DNA of 64,000 nt from Stomatobaculum longum (lineage in GTDB: Bacteria; Bacillota; Clostridia; Lachnospirales; Lachnospiraceae). Below are positions 8,892 through 17,604 of the stretch, in pieces. The stretch spans positions 55,467 to 119,466 of the forward strand of contig JH590861.1 of assembly GCA_000242235.1 (NCBI GenBank), given 5' to 3'. Under the pieces are notes generated by a model that was not told the origin of the DNA, ran no database searches, and saw only the letters and a list, made by a program, of their open reading frames with translations. The first letter of the stretch is position 1; each line of letters starts with the position of its first letter. The translations under genes and the position numbers were made by a program.

Positions 8892-9480
8892 TGCCGGAGC
8901 AGTGAAATTTTCGTTCTGGTTCATGGAATTTCGGAAAACCGTGCAGCTTTTGCGTGAGGGCAAGAGCTTTGCAGATATAAAGAAATTGAATGAAGAGACA
9001 AACATTTACGGGGCGCCGACAAAACTGCGAGCGCAGCAGATTTATTCTACGGTAATATCCCGTATCAAGACCTTAGATGAAAGCTTTTATCCGGTATTTC
9101 TTTGCAGTGATCTTGCCACACAAAAGTTATTTGTACTGACTGCGGCTCTTTTGCACGACACATTATTTTTTGATTTTGTGTACGAAGTCGTGCGGGAAAA
9201 AATGATTCTCGGATCCGATGAACTGACGGATGCGGATATCCGTATATTCTTCAAAAATAAGCAGGAACAGAGTGAGAAGGTAGCCTCTTTTCAGGACGCT
9301 ACCTTGCGCCGTCTCGGCGCCTGCTATAAAACACAGCTTTGTGAAGCGGGACTCTTAGAAAGCAGCCGGCTAAACAGCACAAGAAAAATACAAAAGCCGA
9401 TTCTTGATATTGCATTTGAGCACTGGCTTTATGACCATGCTCTCGGCATCATGGTAAAAACACTGACAGGGGTAAGATGA
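8872..9480 (+). CDS. brxA: BREX protein BrxA (DUF1819)
   Basis: The 202-residue product starts MERKPYSAGAVKFSFWFMEF and carries the DUF1819 pattern: a helical N-terminal half with GAPTKLRAQQIYSTVISRI and a C-terminal half with DATLRRLGACYKTQLCEAGLL. BrxA is a small DNA-binding protein conserved at the head of type I BREX operons and needed for defence in several systems. I chose ATG 8872 rather than an earlier in-frame ATG at 8749, because the earlier part is read inside the HTH gene and looks unrelated to the family. Neighbours on both sides overlap or abut. Confidence 0.93.
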   Translation: MERKPYSAGAVKFSFWFMEFRKTVQLLREGKSFADIKKLNEETNIYGAPTKLRAQQIYSTVISRIKTLDESFYPVFLCSDLATQKLFVLTAALLHDTLFFDFVYEVVREKMILGSDELTDADIRIFFKNKQEQSEKVASFQDATLRRLGACYKTQLCEAGLLESSRLNSTRKIQKPILDIAFEHWLYDHALGIMVKTLTGVR

Positions 9481-9481
9481 A

Positions 9482-10057
9482 ATGGACTTAAGCCAAAGAC
9501 TGGATGAGATGGAGCTTGCAATCCATAAGCCGTCTTTTCGGAAAGGAACAGGCCGCGCAAATGAGGTCAACTACTGGGTATTTGATTACCCGCCGGAAAA
9601 GGAACTGGAAGTTCGGGAGCGCGTTGCGTATCTGAAAACCAAGAACGACCGCGGCGATGATGATTTTGTGCTTGTGGTCTTTGACCTGTATGATATCATC
9701 ATTGACTTTCTGGAAGAGAAAAACTTCTTGGAAAAGTGTTACGACTTTGAAAAAAAACGGGGAATTGAGCGTATTATCAAGGCGGTGACCAACTCCATGA
9801 AGGTGAATGACGATGACAGCCTGATTGTGCAATATATCACAGAGCATACGCCGGAGAATGCAGTCGTGTTCCTGACCGGTATCGGCAAGTGCTATCCGAT
9901 TTTGCGTTCCCACAAGGTGCTGAATAACTTGCATCAGGCGTTTGTGCGCTGCCCGGTCGTGATGTTCTTTCCGGGAACCTATAATGAACAGGAGTTGATT
10001 CTGTTCAATGAGATTAAAGACGATAACTATTACCGGGCATTCCGACTGGTAAAGTAA
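9482..10057 (+). CDS. brxB: BREX protein BrxB (DUF1788)
   Basis: The 191-residue product matches BrxB by length, position and sequence features, for example VNYWVFDYPPEKELEVRER and VVFLTGIGKCYPILRSHKVL. It ends in a PVVMFFPGTYNEQELILF segment typical of DUF1788. It begins one base after the brxA stop, so the pair is coupled. BrxB is essential for BREX in the systems tested, but its biochemical activity is not established. No enzymatic motif is evident. Confidence 0.93.
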   Translation: MDLSQRLDEMELAIHKPSFRKGTGRANEVNYWVFDYPPEKELEVRERVAYLKTKNDRGDDDFVLVVFDLYDIIIDFLEEKNFLEKCYDFEKKRGIERIIKAVTNSMKVNDDDSLIVQYITEHTPENAVVFLTGIGKCYPILRSHKVLNNLHQAFVRCPVVMFFPGTYNEQELILFNEIKDDNYYRAFRLVK

Positions 10058-10075
10058 CGGACGGAGGAAACTGTT

Positions 10076-13000
10076 ATGCAGATTAAGGATATGTTCCGAA
10101 AGAAAATTGACCGCGAGATACAGGGTGTTATCATTGTCGGCCAGGGTGAAGAAACGAATGTGGCGCAGGAACTGGAAGAGTATGTTGTGACCCGTGAGCT
10201 TCAGCGTCATTTCGCGGATTTTTTTGCGGCATATAAAAAAGGAATTCAGGGGACCACACCAAAAATGGGAGTCTGGATTTCCGGTTTCTTTGGAAGCGGT
10301 AAATCTCATTTCCTGAAAATTTTGTCCTATCTGCTTCAGAATAAACAAGTCGGAGACCGACATGCCATCGACTACTTTATCGCCGATCGGAAGATTAGCG
10401 ACCAGATGGTGCTGGCAGATATGCAACTGGCAGCAAATACGCTATCGGATGTCATTCTTTTCAACATTGATTCCAAAAGCGATTCGAACGGTAAGGAAAA
10501 CAAAGATGCCATTGTGAATGTGTTTCTGAAGGTTTTCAATGAGATGCAGGGCTTCTGCGGTTCCATGCCGCACCTTGCCGATCTGGAGCGCAGACTTTCC
10601 GAGGAAGGTCGTTTTGAGGAGTTTCGGGAAAAGTTTGAAGAAGAGTACGGCAATCCGTGGGAAAGCTCTCGTCAGGACTTCGATTTCATTCAGGATTCCG
10701 TTGTCGATGTCCTTTCTGACATGAACTTCATGAGCGAATCGGTGGCCCGCAACTGGTGCGAGAAAGCAACTGAGAGCTACCGGATCAGCATTGAAGATTT
10801 CGCCAAGCGTGTAAAGTCCTATATTGAGAAAAAAGGCAACAACCACCATGTGGTATTCCTTGTGGATGAAATCGGGCAGTACATCGGTGACGATTCCAAG
10901 CTGATGCTGAACCTCCAGACAGTGACAGAAGAGCTGGGGAAGGAGTGCATGGGGAAAGCTTGGGTAATCGTGACAAGCCAGCAGGACATCGACTCCGTTA
11001 CCAAGGTGAAGGGCAACGATTTCTCCAAGATTCAGGGGCGCTTCGACACACGCCTCTCCCTGTCCTCTGCCAATGTAGATGCCGTGATCAAAAAGCGTAT
11101 TCTGGATAAGACAGAGACAGCGGCACAGAGTTTGCGTCTGCTCTATGACCAGAAAGCAACCGTCATCAAAAATCTGATTGTTTTTAACGACGGTGTGGAG
11201 AAAAAACTGTACGCCAATGCGGAGGATTTTGCGGAGGTTTATCCGTTTGTTCCCTACCAGTTTAATTTGCTGGCAAGTGTGCTGACCAGCATCCGCACCC
11301 ACGGGGCCTCCGGGAAGCATCTGTCCGAGGGCGAGCGTTCCATGCTGGCGCTGTTCAAGGAGTCAGCCATGCAGCTGATGGATTCGGAGACGGGCGCCAT
11401 CGTGCCGTTCTATCGGTTTTATGATGCTTTGGAAAACTTCCTTGACCACAGCCACAGCAGTGTGATTATCCGCGCCTATGATAATAGCTTCGTCAACCCG
11501 GAAAGAAAGGAAAAGGATGTCTTTGCAATCAACGTGTTAAAGACCCTGTTCCTGATTAAATATGTTCCGGAGATTCAGGCCAATGTGGATAATATCACAA
11601 GCCTGATGATTGCCGGCATTGACGATGACCGCATCTCCCTGAAGGCACAGGTGGAGGATGCACTGAAGGTGCTGATGCGCCAGATGCTGATTCAGAAGAA
11701 CGGCTCCGTCTATGTATTCCTGACCGATGAGGAACAGGAAATCAACAATGAAATCGAAAAAGAAAACGTGGAGATGCCGGAGGTCATCACGAAGATTGCG
11801 GAGATGATCTATGAGGATATTTTCTCCGGGAAGAAGTATCAGTATCCAAGTTTTGGCGGACGGTATGCATTCTCCTTCAACCAGACAGTAGATGACCGTC
11901 CTTATAAGGCAAACCAGAGTTACGACATCGGCCTCCGCGTGTTGACCCCGTGGTATGAAGGCGGCACAGATGACGGTACACTGCGACTGCTCTCCGGTCA
12001 GGGCAAAGAAGTCCTCGTGGTTCTGCCGAACGATGATGCGTTCCTGACGGAAATGCGGGCATACCTAAAAATTGAGCGCTTCCTGCGAAAGAATACTTCC
12101 GTGCAGCTTGCCAAGTATGAGACCATTAAAGAAGCGAAGCGCGTGGAGATGCGGGAGCGGAACGGCAACGCCAAGCTTTACCTGACGGAAGCGCTGAAAG
12201 AGGCTACCATCTATGTCAACGGAGATGTATTGCACACCTCCGCTAAGGAAGTGACCGGTCGCATCAATGAGGCAATCGGAAGATTGGTGCAGACGGTTTA
12301 TCACAAGCTGTCCTATATTGATGCAGCGATGGGCGAGGCAGACATTCGGAAGCTGTTCAAGACCGGCAATCAAATGTCGCTGACACTGGGAAATGCCGGA
12401 GAACCCAATGTCCATGCACTGGATGATGTGCTGCAATTCGTGGCAGGCAATTCCCGGGTACACATGAAGACTTCTATGAAGACCATCAAGGACCGCTTTA
12501 TGAAAGCACCCTATGGCTTTGTGGAAGATGACATCCATTGGCTGGTGGCACGGCTCTTTCAGCGTGGCGATCTGTCCTTTACCGTCAGCGGAGAAAGTGT
12601 AAATCGGAATAACCGCTCCGAAGAGGAAATCATCGGCTACATCACAAAGAAGCAGTTCGTGGATAAACTGCTGACGGAAGTGCGCATCCGTGTGCCGGAA
12701 AACCGGAAAAAGGCCGTCCGCACCGTGATGAAAGAGTTGTTCAGGGAGACAGCGTCCGCCGATGACGAAGATACCGTTATGAAACGGTTTCAGCATGACT
12801 GCGAGAAGCGAATCTCCGAGATTGTGCCGCTGGAAGCGAAATACGAGAATTATGCTTATCCCGGAAAAGAAATTCTGAAAAACGGTAAAAAACGGCTCTC
12901 CGCACTGATGCGGATACAGGCACCGTTGGAATTTTTCAAGACCGTCTTTGACGAGCAGGACGAGCTGATGGATTTTGGCGAGGACTATGAGCCGGTCCGC

Positions 13001-13729
13001 AATTTCTTCGACGGCGAGCAATTGCCCATCTTCACGCGTGTACTGGATATGCTGAACATTTACGAAGACAGTAAGACTTACATCGTGGATGCAGAGCTGG
13101 AAGATGTCGTGGCAAAGATGCGCACCATCGTCCGGATGGCAAAGCCCTATCAGGAGATTCCGAAGCTGCCGGAACTGCTCGAGCAGTTTACATACTGCTA
13201 CAATCGCATCCTGGATAACAAGGCAGAGCCGGTGAAGGATTCCATTCACCAGGATCAAAGCAGAGTGTTTGAAGTGTTGAACACCAAGCCCTATAAGGAT
13301 GCAAAAATCAACCGCTATCTGGAACTGTTCGGGGAGATTATGGACGGCGCGGAGCGGTGCAACAATGTCTCTACACTCCGCAGCTTTGCGGATAAGGCAG
13401 AGGCCTTAAAACTGCGACTGCTCGATGAGATGACGGCAGAAGATAACCGCCTTGCTGCGGAAGCGGCGGCAAAGGCCGAAGCAGAGCAGAGACGCCGGGA
13501 GGAAGAGGCGAAAAAGCGCGGGGAGACCGTGAAACCGGCGGAAAAGGTCGCGGAACCGCAACCGGAATACAAGGTGCGCACCACGAAAAACATCTCTATC
13601 AAGACAGTTGCCAGGACAGCGTCATGGCGACTGGAGAGCAGGGAGGACATTGATAAATACCTGTCTGTCTTGCGTGAAAATCTGCTGAAAGAGATGGATG
13701 AGGATACCATCATAAACATTGAACTGTAA
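10076..13729 (+). CDS. brxC: BREX protein BrxC, large P-loop ATPase
   Basis: A 1217-residue protein beginning MQIKDMFRKKIDREIQGVII, the usual BrxC N-terminus. A Walker A motif (GFFGSGKS) is near residues 70-77, and a likely Walker B region with VVFLVDEIGQYIGDD is near 260. The C-terminal part is long and helical, with an Ala/Glu/Lys-rich segment around 1120-1160 that looks like coiled coil. BrxC is a core ATPase of BREX, required for both defence and methylation in characterised type I systems. Its ribosome site (GGAGG) lies 7 bases upstream, and it is separated by only 18 bases from brxB and 19 bases from pglX. Confidence 0.95.
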   Translation: MQIKDMFRKKIDREIQGVIIVGQGEETNVAQELEEYVVTRELQRHFADFFAAYKKGIQGTTPKMGVWISGFFGSGKSHFLKILSYLLQNKQVGDRHAIDYFIADRKISDQMVLADMQLAANTLSDVILFNIDSKSDSNGKENKDAIVNVFLKVFNEMQGFCGSMPHLADLERRLSEEGRFEEFREKFEEEYGNPWESSRQDFDFIQDSVVDVLSDMNFMSESVARNWCEKATESYRISIEDFAKRVKSYIEKKGNNHHVVFLVDEIGQYIGDDSKLMLNLQTVTEELGKECMGKAWVIVTSQQDIDSVTKVKGNDFSKIQGRFDTRLSLSSANVDAVIKKRILDKTETAAQSLRLLYDQKATVIKNLIVFNDGVEKKLYANAEDFAEVYPFVPYQFNLLASVLTSIRTHGASGKHLSEGERSMLALFKESAMQLMDSETGAIVPFYRFYDALENFLDHSHSSVIIRAYDNSFVNPERKEKDVFAINVLKTLFLIKYVPEIQANVDNITSLMIAGIDDDRISLKAQVEDALKVLMRQMLIQKNGSVYVFLTDEEQEINNEIEKENVEMPEVITKIAEMIYEDIFSGKKYQYPSFGGRYAFSFNQTVDDRPYKANQSYDIGLRVLTPWYEGGTDDGTLRLLSGQGKEVLVVLPNDDAFLTEMRAYLKIERFLRKNTSVQLAKYETIKEAKRVEMRERNGNAKLYLTEALKEATIYVNGDVLHTSAKEVTGRINEAIGRLVQTVYHKLSYIDAAMGEADIRKLFKTGNQMSLTLGNAGEPNVHALDDVLQFVAGNSRVHMKTSMKTIKDRFMKAPYGFVEDDIHWLVARLFQRGDLSFTVSGESVNRNNRSEEEIIGYITKKQFVDKLLTEVRIRVPENRKKAVRTVMKELFRETASADDEDTVMKRFQHDCEKRISEIVPLEAKYENYAYPGKEILKNGKKRLSALMRIQAPLEFFKTVFDEQDELMDFGEDYEPVRNFFDGEQLPIFTRVLDMLNIYEDSKTYIVDAELEDVVAKMRTIVRMAKPYQEIPKLPELLEQFTYCYNRILDNKAEPVKDSIHQDQSRVFEVLNTKPYKDAKINRYLELFGEIMDGAERCNNVSTLRSFADKAEALKLRLLDEMTAEDNRLAAEAAAKAEAEQRRREEEAKKRGETVKPAEKVAEPQPEYKVRTTKNISIKTVARTASWRLESREDIDKYLSVLRENLLKEMDEDTIINIEL

Positions 13730-13748
13730 ATGACAGGAGATTGACTCC

Positions 13749-16700
13749 ATGAATAAGACAGCCATAAAAAATTTTGCGATTTGGGCGCGGAACAAGCTGA
13801 TTGCGGATGTCAGCTATGCTGCCCGCCTGATCGGCGTGACCGAGGGCGGCATTGCAAAGCCGCTGCCGCAGAGCTTCGGCGATACGCAGTTCTTTGACAT
13901 CGGCACCGCAGAACCGTATTCGATTTCCGGCGAGGCCGTGCGTCAGCGTGACAAGCTGATCGAGGTCATCCGGCAGAAAGAAAAGGATACCGACTATAAG
14001 ACCGCATATCGGTATGTGATGGAGGAGGTTGCCTATACATGGTTCAACCGCCTGATTGCGATCCGTTTCATGGAGGTCAATGATTATCTGCCTTCTCATA
14101 TCCGGGTTCTCTCTTCCGAGAGCGGTAAGCTGGAACCGGATCTGGTCACGACCCCGTTTGACGCAGAGCTGCCCTTCACAGCGGAGGAAGAGGCGCAGAT
14201 TTTCCGGTTGAAGCAGGACAACCGGCTGGATGAAGTGTTTCGCATTCTGTTCCTGAAACAGTGCAATGCCTTGAATGCGATTCTGCCTGCGCTGTTTGAA
14301 ACAACCAAGAACTACACCGAGCTGCTGCTAAGCCTGTCCGTCATTGACCGGGACGGCGTGGTCTATCACCTGATACACGATATCCCGGAGGCTGACTTCA
14401 ACATCGAGCAGGGCGGTCAGGTGGAAATTATCGGCTGGCTGTACCAGTATTACAATACCGAGCTGAAGGCCGCTATTTTTGCCAAGAACGGCAAGATTAC
14501 CAAAGAGGAAATCCCTGCCGTGACCCAGCTGTTCACCCCGGACTGGATCGTCCGCTACATGGTGGAGAACAGCCTCGGCCGTCTGTGGGTGGAAGGACAC
14601 CCGGACTGCGGACTGGAAGAGAACTGGAAATACTATCTGGAAGAGGCGGAACAGGAGACAGCGGTGCAGGCGAAACTCGCGGAAATTCGCAGAGAGTACG
14701 CTGCTCTGAACCCGGAAGACATTAAGCTCATTGACCCCTGCATGGGCTCCGGCCATATCCTCGTATACGCCTTTGATGTGCTGCTGCAGATTTACGAGAG
14801 TGCCGGTTACAGTGAACGCGATGCCGCAAAGAGCATTCTGGAACACAACCTCTACGGGCTGGACATTGACGACCGCGCGTATCAGCTGGCGTACTTTGCC
14901 GTGATGATGAAAGCCAGACAGTATAACCGCCGCATCTTAAACGGCGAGAACACCTGCCATGTCTATGCCGTGCAGGAGAGTAACAGCATCAACCGTGCGC
15001 ACCTGCACTATTTCGGCGCGGGGATGGACAATAGCGAGAAGAAGGCTGCTAAAAATCAGCTGGAAGGCCTGCTGGACACCCTGACCGATGCCAAGGAGTA
15101 CGGCTCCATCCTGAATGTCGAAAACTATAACTGGGATTTGCTGCGCCGCTTTGTGGCAGCGGCGGATACCGCCAGGCAGATCAGCATGGAAAGCGTGGGC
15201 GTGGACGATACCGCCGAGCAGTTGAACCAGCTGATTGACATCGGCGAGACCCTGGCGCGGAAGTATAGTGTGGTTGTAACCAATCCTCCATATATGGCGA
15301 GCAGTGGAATGAATGCGAAATTAAGTAATTATCTTAAAGAAACCTATCCGTGTAGTAAAGGTGATCTATTTGCAGTATTCATTGAAAAATGCAGACATTT
15401 TACAAAAGAGGGCTGTTATTTGTCACTTATAACACAGCAGTCATGGATGTTCTTATCGAGTTATGAAAAACTGAGAGAATACTTGTCCGATATAGATGTT
15501 GCAACAATTCTTCATTTGGGTGCACATGCATTTGAAGAACTTGGTGGTGAAGTAGTTCAGACAGTTTCTTTTGTTATAAGAAAAACGCATGTGCTGGACT
15601 ATATTACAACATGTGACCGGTTGGTAAATATTGATAATGCTTCCCAGAAAGAAATTGCTTTCTTAAGTGGGGATTATCGTGTGCTCAGTAAAAAGACAGA
15701 TTTTGAATTGATTCCGGCTAAACCGTATGCGTATTGGATAAGTGAAGCAGCACTGAAAAACTTCAAAAATCCTAATCTTGGATGTTTGGCGGAGATTGTT
15801 TCAGGCATGACAACTGGGAATAATGAAATCTTTCTTCGAGTTTGGACAGAATTGAATTTTGAGAAAATTGCTTTTAATAAATCAAATATAGAGAAAGTCA
15901 ACCTTCAAAAAACAAAATGGATTCCATACCATAAGGGTGGAGGTATGCGGAAATGGTATGGAAATCAAGAGTATGTTGTAAATTGGTCACGTTCGTCAGA
16001 ATTCAATCGAGCAAAAACTACCATGACCCATGTTTACCTAAAGCCGTGTATCACTTGGTCTGATATATCAGGAAATTCTTTCGCGGGTCGTTATTGTGAA
16101 GGCGGATTCATGTTTGATGTGAAAGGATCATGTGCATTTGCTGAAAAGACAAAATTACAACTCCTGATAGGAATTTTTAACTCAAAAGTAACACCTATTT
16201 ATGTGGAGGCATTGAACCCTACCACTACAACACAGGTTGGTGACCTCAAGAGGATTCCATTAGTTGAACCGAAGCAAGATGAAGTAGGACATATTCAAAG
16301 CAAGGTTATGGGGTCTGTTGACTTGTCAAAAGCAGAATGGGATTCCTTTGAATCCTCTTGGGACTTTAAGAAGCACCCGTTGTTCCGGAATGTTTCCACG
16401 ATTTCCGAAGCCTTTAACCAGTGGAATACAGAATGCGATGACCGTTTTAATCAGCTGAAAGCCAACGAAGAAGAGCTAAACCGCATTTTTATTGACACTT
16501 ACGGCTTGCAGGACGAGTTGACCCCGGAAGTGGAAGATAAAGATGTGACCGTGCGCAAGGCTGACTTGCAGCGGGACATCAAGAGCCTGCTGGGCTATGC
16601 CGTGGGCTGTATGTTTGGCCGCTATTCGCTGGATACGGAAGGGCTTGCCTATGCGGGCGGTGCGTGGGACAGCAGTAAATACCGGCGCTTTATCCCGGAC

Positions 16701-17351
16701 GAGGACAATGTGATTCCCATCACCGATGAAGAATATCTGGAGGATGATATTGTATCGCGCCTTTTGGCATGGCTGAAAGCGGCGTACGGTGCCGATACGC
16801 TGGAAGAGAACCTCGATTTCATCGCAAAAGCCCTCGGCACTAAGGGCAGCACCAGCCGGGAAATCATCCGCAATTACTTCCTGAACGATTTCTTCAAGGA
16901 TCACTGCCAGACCTACTCTGTCACAGGCTCCGGCAGGCGTCCGATTTACTGGTTGTTTGACAGCGGCAAGCAGAACGGCTTTAAGGCGTTGATTTATCTG
17001 CACCGCTATACGCCGGATACCATCGGCAACCTGCGGATCGACTACCTGCATAAGATGCAGCGCGTGTATGAATCCGAAATTAACCGAATGCAGGATATGA
17101 TGGAGCACAGCGAGAATGCCCGTGAGGTGGCGGCAGCCGGAAAGCGAAAGGAGAAACTGACCAAGCAGCTGAAGGAATGCCGGGAATACGACGAGAAGAT
17201 CAGCCATCTGGCACTTTCCCGCATTGAGCTGGATCTTGATGACGGCGTAAAGGTGAATTACCGCAAGCTCCAGACCGCACAGGACGGAAAATTCTATGAA
17301 GTGCTGTCCGACAGCAAGAACATTATGGCAAAGCAGCGAGGAAAAGCGTGA
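13749..17351 (+). CDS. pglX: BREX adenine-specific DNA methyltransferase PglX
   Basis: A 1200-residue class I methyltransferase. The SAM-binding motif DPCMGSGHILVYAFD is near residue 329 and the catalytic NPPY motif of N6-adenine methylases is at ~512. PglX marks the host BREX site and supplies target specificity, so phage DNA lacking the mark is restricted. The region of about 15262-16375 (residues ~505-875), which covers the target-recognition part, is much more AT-rich than the rest. By hand count it is about 23-33 % GC in two 60-base samples, against 57 % in a sample of the N-terminal part. This suggests replacement of the specificity domain by recombination. The frame is intact. The C-terminus ends MAKQRGKA, and the DNA encoding it is repeated 83 bases downstream. 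Confidence 0.95.
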   Translation: MNKTAIKNFAIWARNKLIADVSYAARLIGVTEGGIAKPLPQSFGDTQFFDIGTAEPYSISGEAVRQRDKLIEVIRQKEKDTDYKTAYRYVMEEVAYTWFNRLIAIRFMEVNDYLPSHIRVLSSESGKLEPDLVTTPFDAELPFTAEEEAQIFRLKQDNRLDEVFRILFLKQCNALNAILPALFETTKNYTELLLSLSVIDRDGVVYHLIHDIPEADFNIEQGGQVEIIGWLYQYYNTELKAAIFAKNGKITKEEIPAVTQLFTPDWIVRYMVENSLGRLWVEGHPDCGLEENWKYYLEEAEQETAVQAKLAEIRREYAALNPEDIKLIDPCMGSGHILVYAFDVLLQIYESAGYSERDAAKSILEHNLYGLDIDDRAYQLAYFAVMMKARQYNRRILNGENTCHVYAVQESNSINRAHLHYFGAGMDNSEKKAAKNQLEGLLDTLTDAKEYGSILNVENYNWDLLRRFVAAADTARQISMESVGVDDTAEQLNQLIDIGETLARKYSVVVTNPPYMASSGMNAKLSNYLKETYPCSKGDLFAVFIEKCRHFTKEGCYLSLITQQSWMFLSSYEKLREYLSDIDVATILHLGAHAFEELGGEVVQTVSFVIRKTHVLDYITTCDRLVNIDNASQKEIAFLSGDYRVLSKKTDFELIPAKPYAYWISEAALKNFKNPNLGCLAEIVSGMTTGNNEIFLRVWTELNFEKIAFNKSNIEKVNLQKTKWIPYHKGGGMRKWYGNQEYVVNWSRSSEFNRAKTTMTHVYLKPCITWSDISGNSFAGRYCEGGFMFDVKGSCAFAEKTKLQLLIGIFNSKVTPIYVEALNPTTTTQVGDLKRIPLVEPKQDEVGHIQSKVMGSVDLSKAEWDSFESSWDFKKHPLFRNVSTISEAFNQWNTECDDRFNQLKANEEELNRIFIDTYGLQDELTPEVEDKDVTVRKADLQRDIKSLLGYAVGCMFGRYSLDTEGLAYAGGAWDSSKYRRFIPDEDNVIPITDEEYLEDDIVSRLLAWLKAAYGADTLEENLDFIAKALGTKGSTSREIIRNYFLNDFFKDHCQTYSVTGSGRRPIYWLFDSGKQNGFKALIYLHRYTPDTIGNLRIDYLHKMQRVYESEINRMQDMMEHSENAREVAAAGKRKEKLTKQLKECREYDEKISHLALSRIELDLDDGVKVNYRKLQTAQDGKFYEVLSDSKNIMAKQRGKA

Positions 17352-17353
17352 GC
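17325..17353 (+). repeat. 29-bp direct repeat, copy 1, at the 3' end of pglX
   Basis: The 29 bases that begin ATGGCAAAGCAGCGAGG and end CGTGAGC recur exactly at 17408-17436. This copy covers the last codons and the stop of pglX. Confidence 0.9.
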
Positions 17354-17373
17354 GTGCTTGCACGCAATCACGC
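17345..17373. repeat. Palindromic sequence downstream of pglX
   Basis: Nested inverted repeats (GCGTGA ... TCACGC around CGTGC-TT-GCACG) form a likely cruciform or hairpin right after the pglX stop, inside the segment bounded by the two direct repeats. No T-run follows, so it is not a normal terminator. Confidence 0.6.
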
Positions 17374-17407
17374 CTTGACGAGCGCCCGCATCGAGGCGAG
17401 AGCCGAG

Positions 17408-17436
17408 ATGGCAAAGCAGCGAGGAAAAGCGTGAGC
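17408..17436 (+). repeat. 29-bp direct repeat, copy 2
   Basis: Exact second copy of the sequence at 17325-17353, 83 bases further on, at the start of the orphan winged-helix fragment. Confidence 0.9.
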
Positions 17437-17594
17437 AAGAGAATCCGGCGATAACACAGTTAAAGCTCATGGAGGAATTCGAGCTTACGAGAAAACAAGT
17501 CCAGATTATAATTAAGGATTTACAGATGAATGGATTTGTAGAAAGACAGGGCTCCAATAGAAGCGGAAAATGGGTCGTGAAGAAAGAAGTATAA
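17418..17594 (+). pseudogene. C-terminal winged-helix fragment between pglX and pglZ
   Basis: A frame ending at 17594 reads AITQLKLMEEFELTRKQVQ, then IIIKDLQMNGFVERQGSNR and SGKWVVKKEV. This is the typical winged-helix tail of AlbA_2/ATP-binding-type transcriptional regulators. Nothing of the N-terminal domains is present; the frame begins inside the second direct repeat. The only ATG (17469) would give 41 residues starting inside the domain. It looks like the end of a gene whose front was lost, perhaps in the recombination that created the 29-bp repeat. It could still be translated from read-through of the operon. Confidence 0.6.
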
Positions 17595-17604
17595 GAGATT
17601 GAAT

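Noticed and set aside
12065-13258. Long minus-strand open frames opposite the BREX genes
   Set aside because: They are Leu/His-rich mirror images of coding sequence without starts or motifs.
17469-17594. A 41-codon gene from an internal ATG between pglX and pglZ
   Set aside because: It starts in the middle of a winged-helix domain; a gene remnant explains it better.
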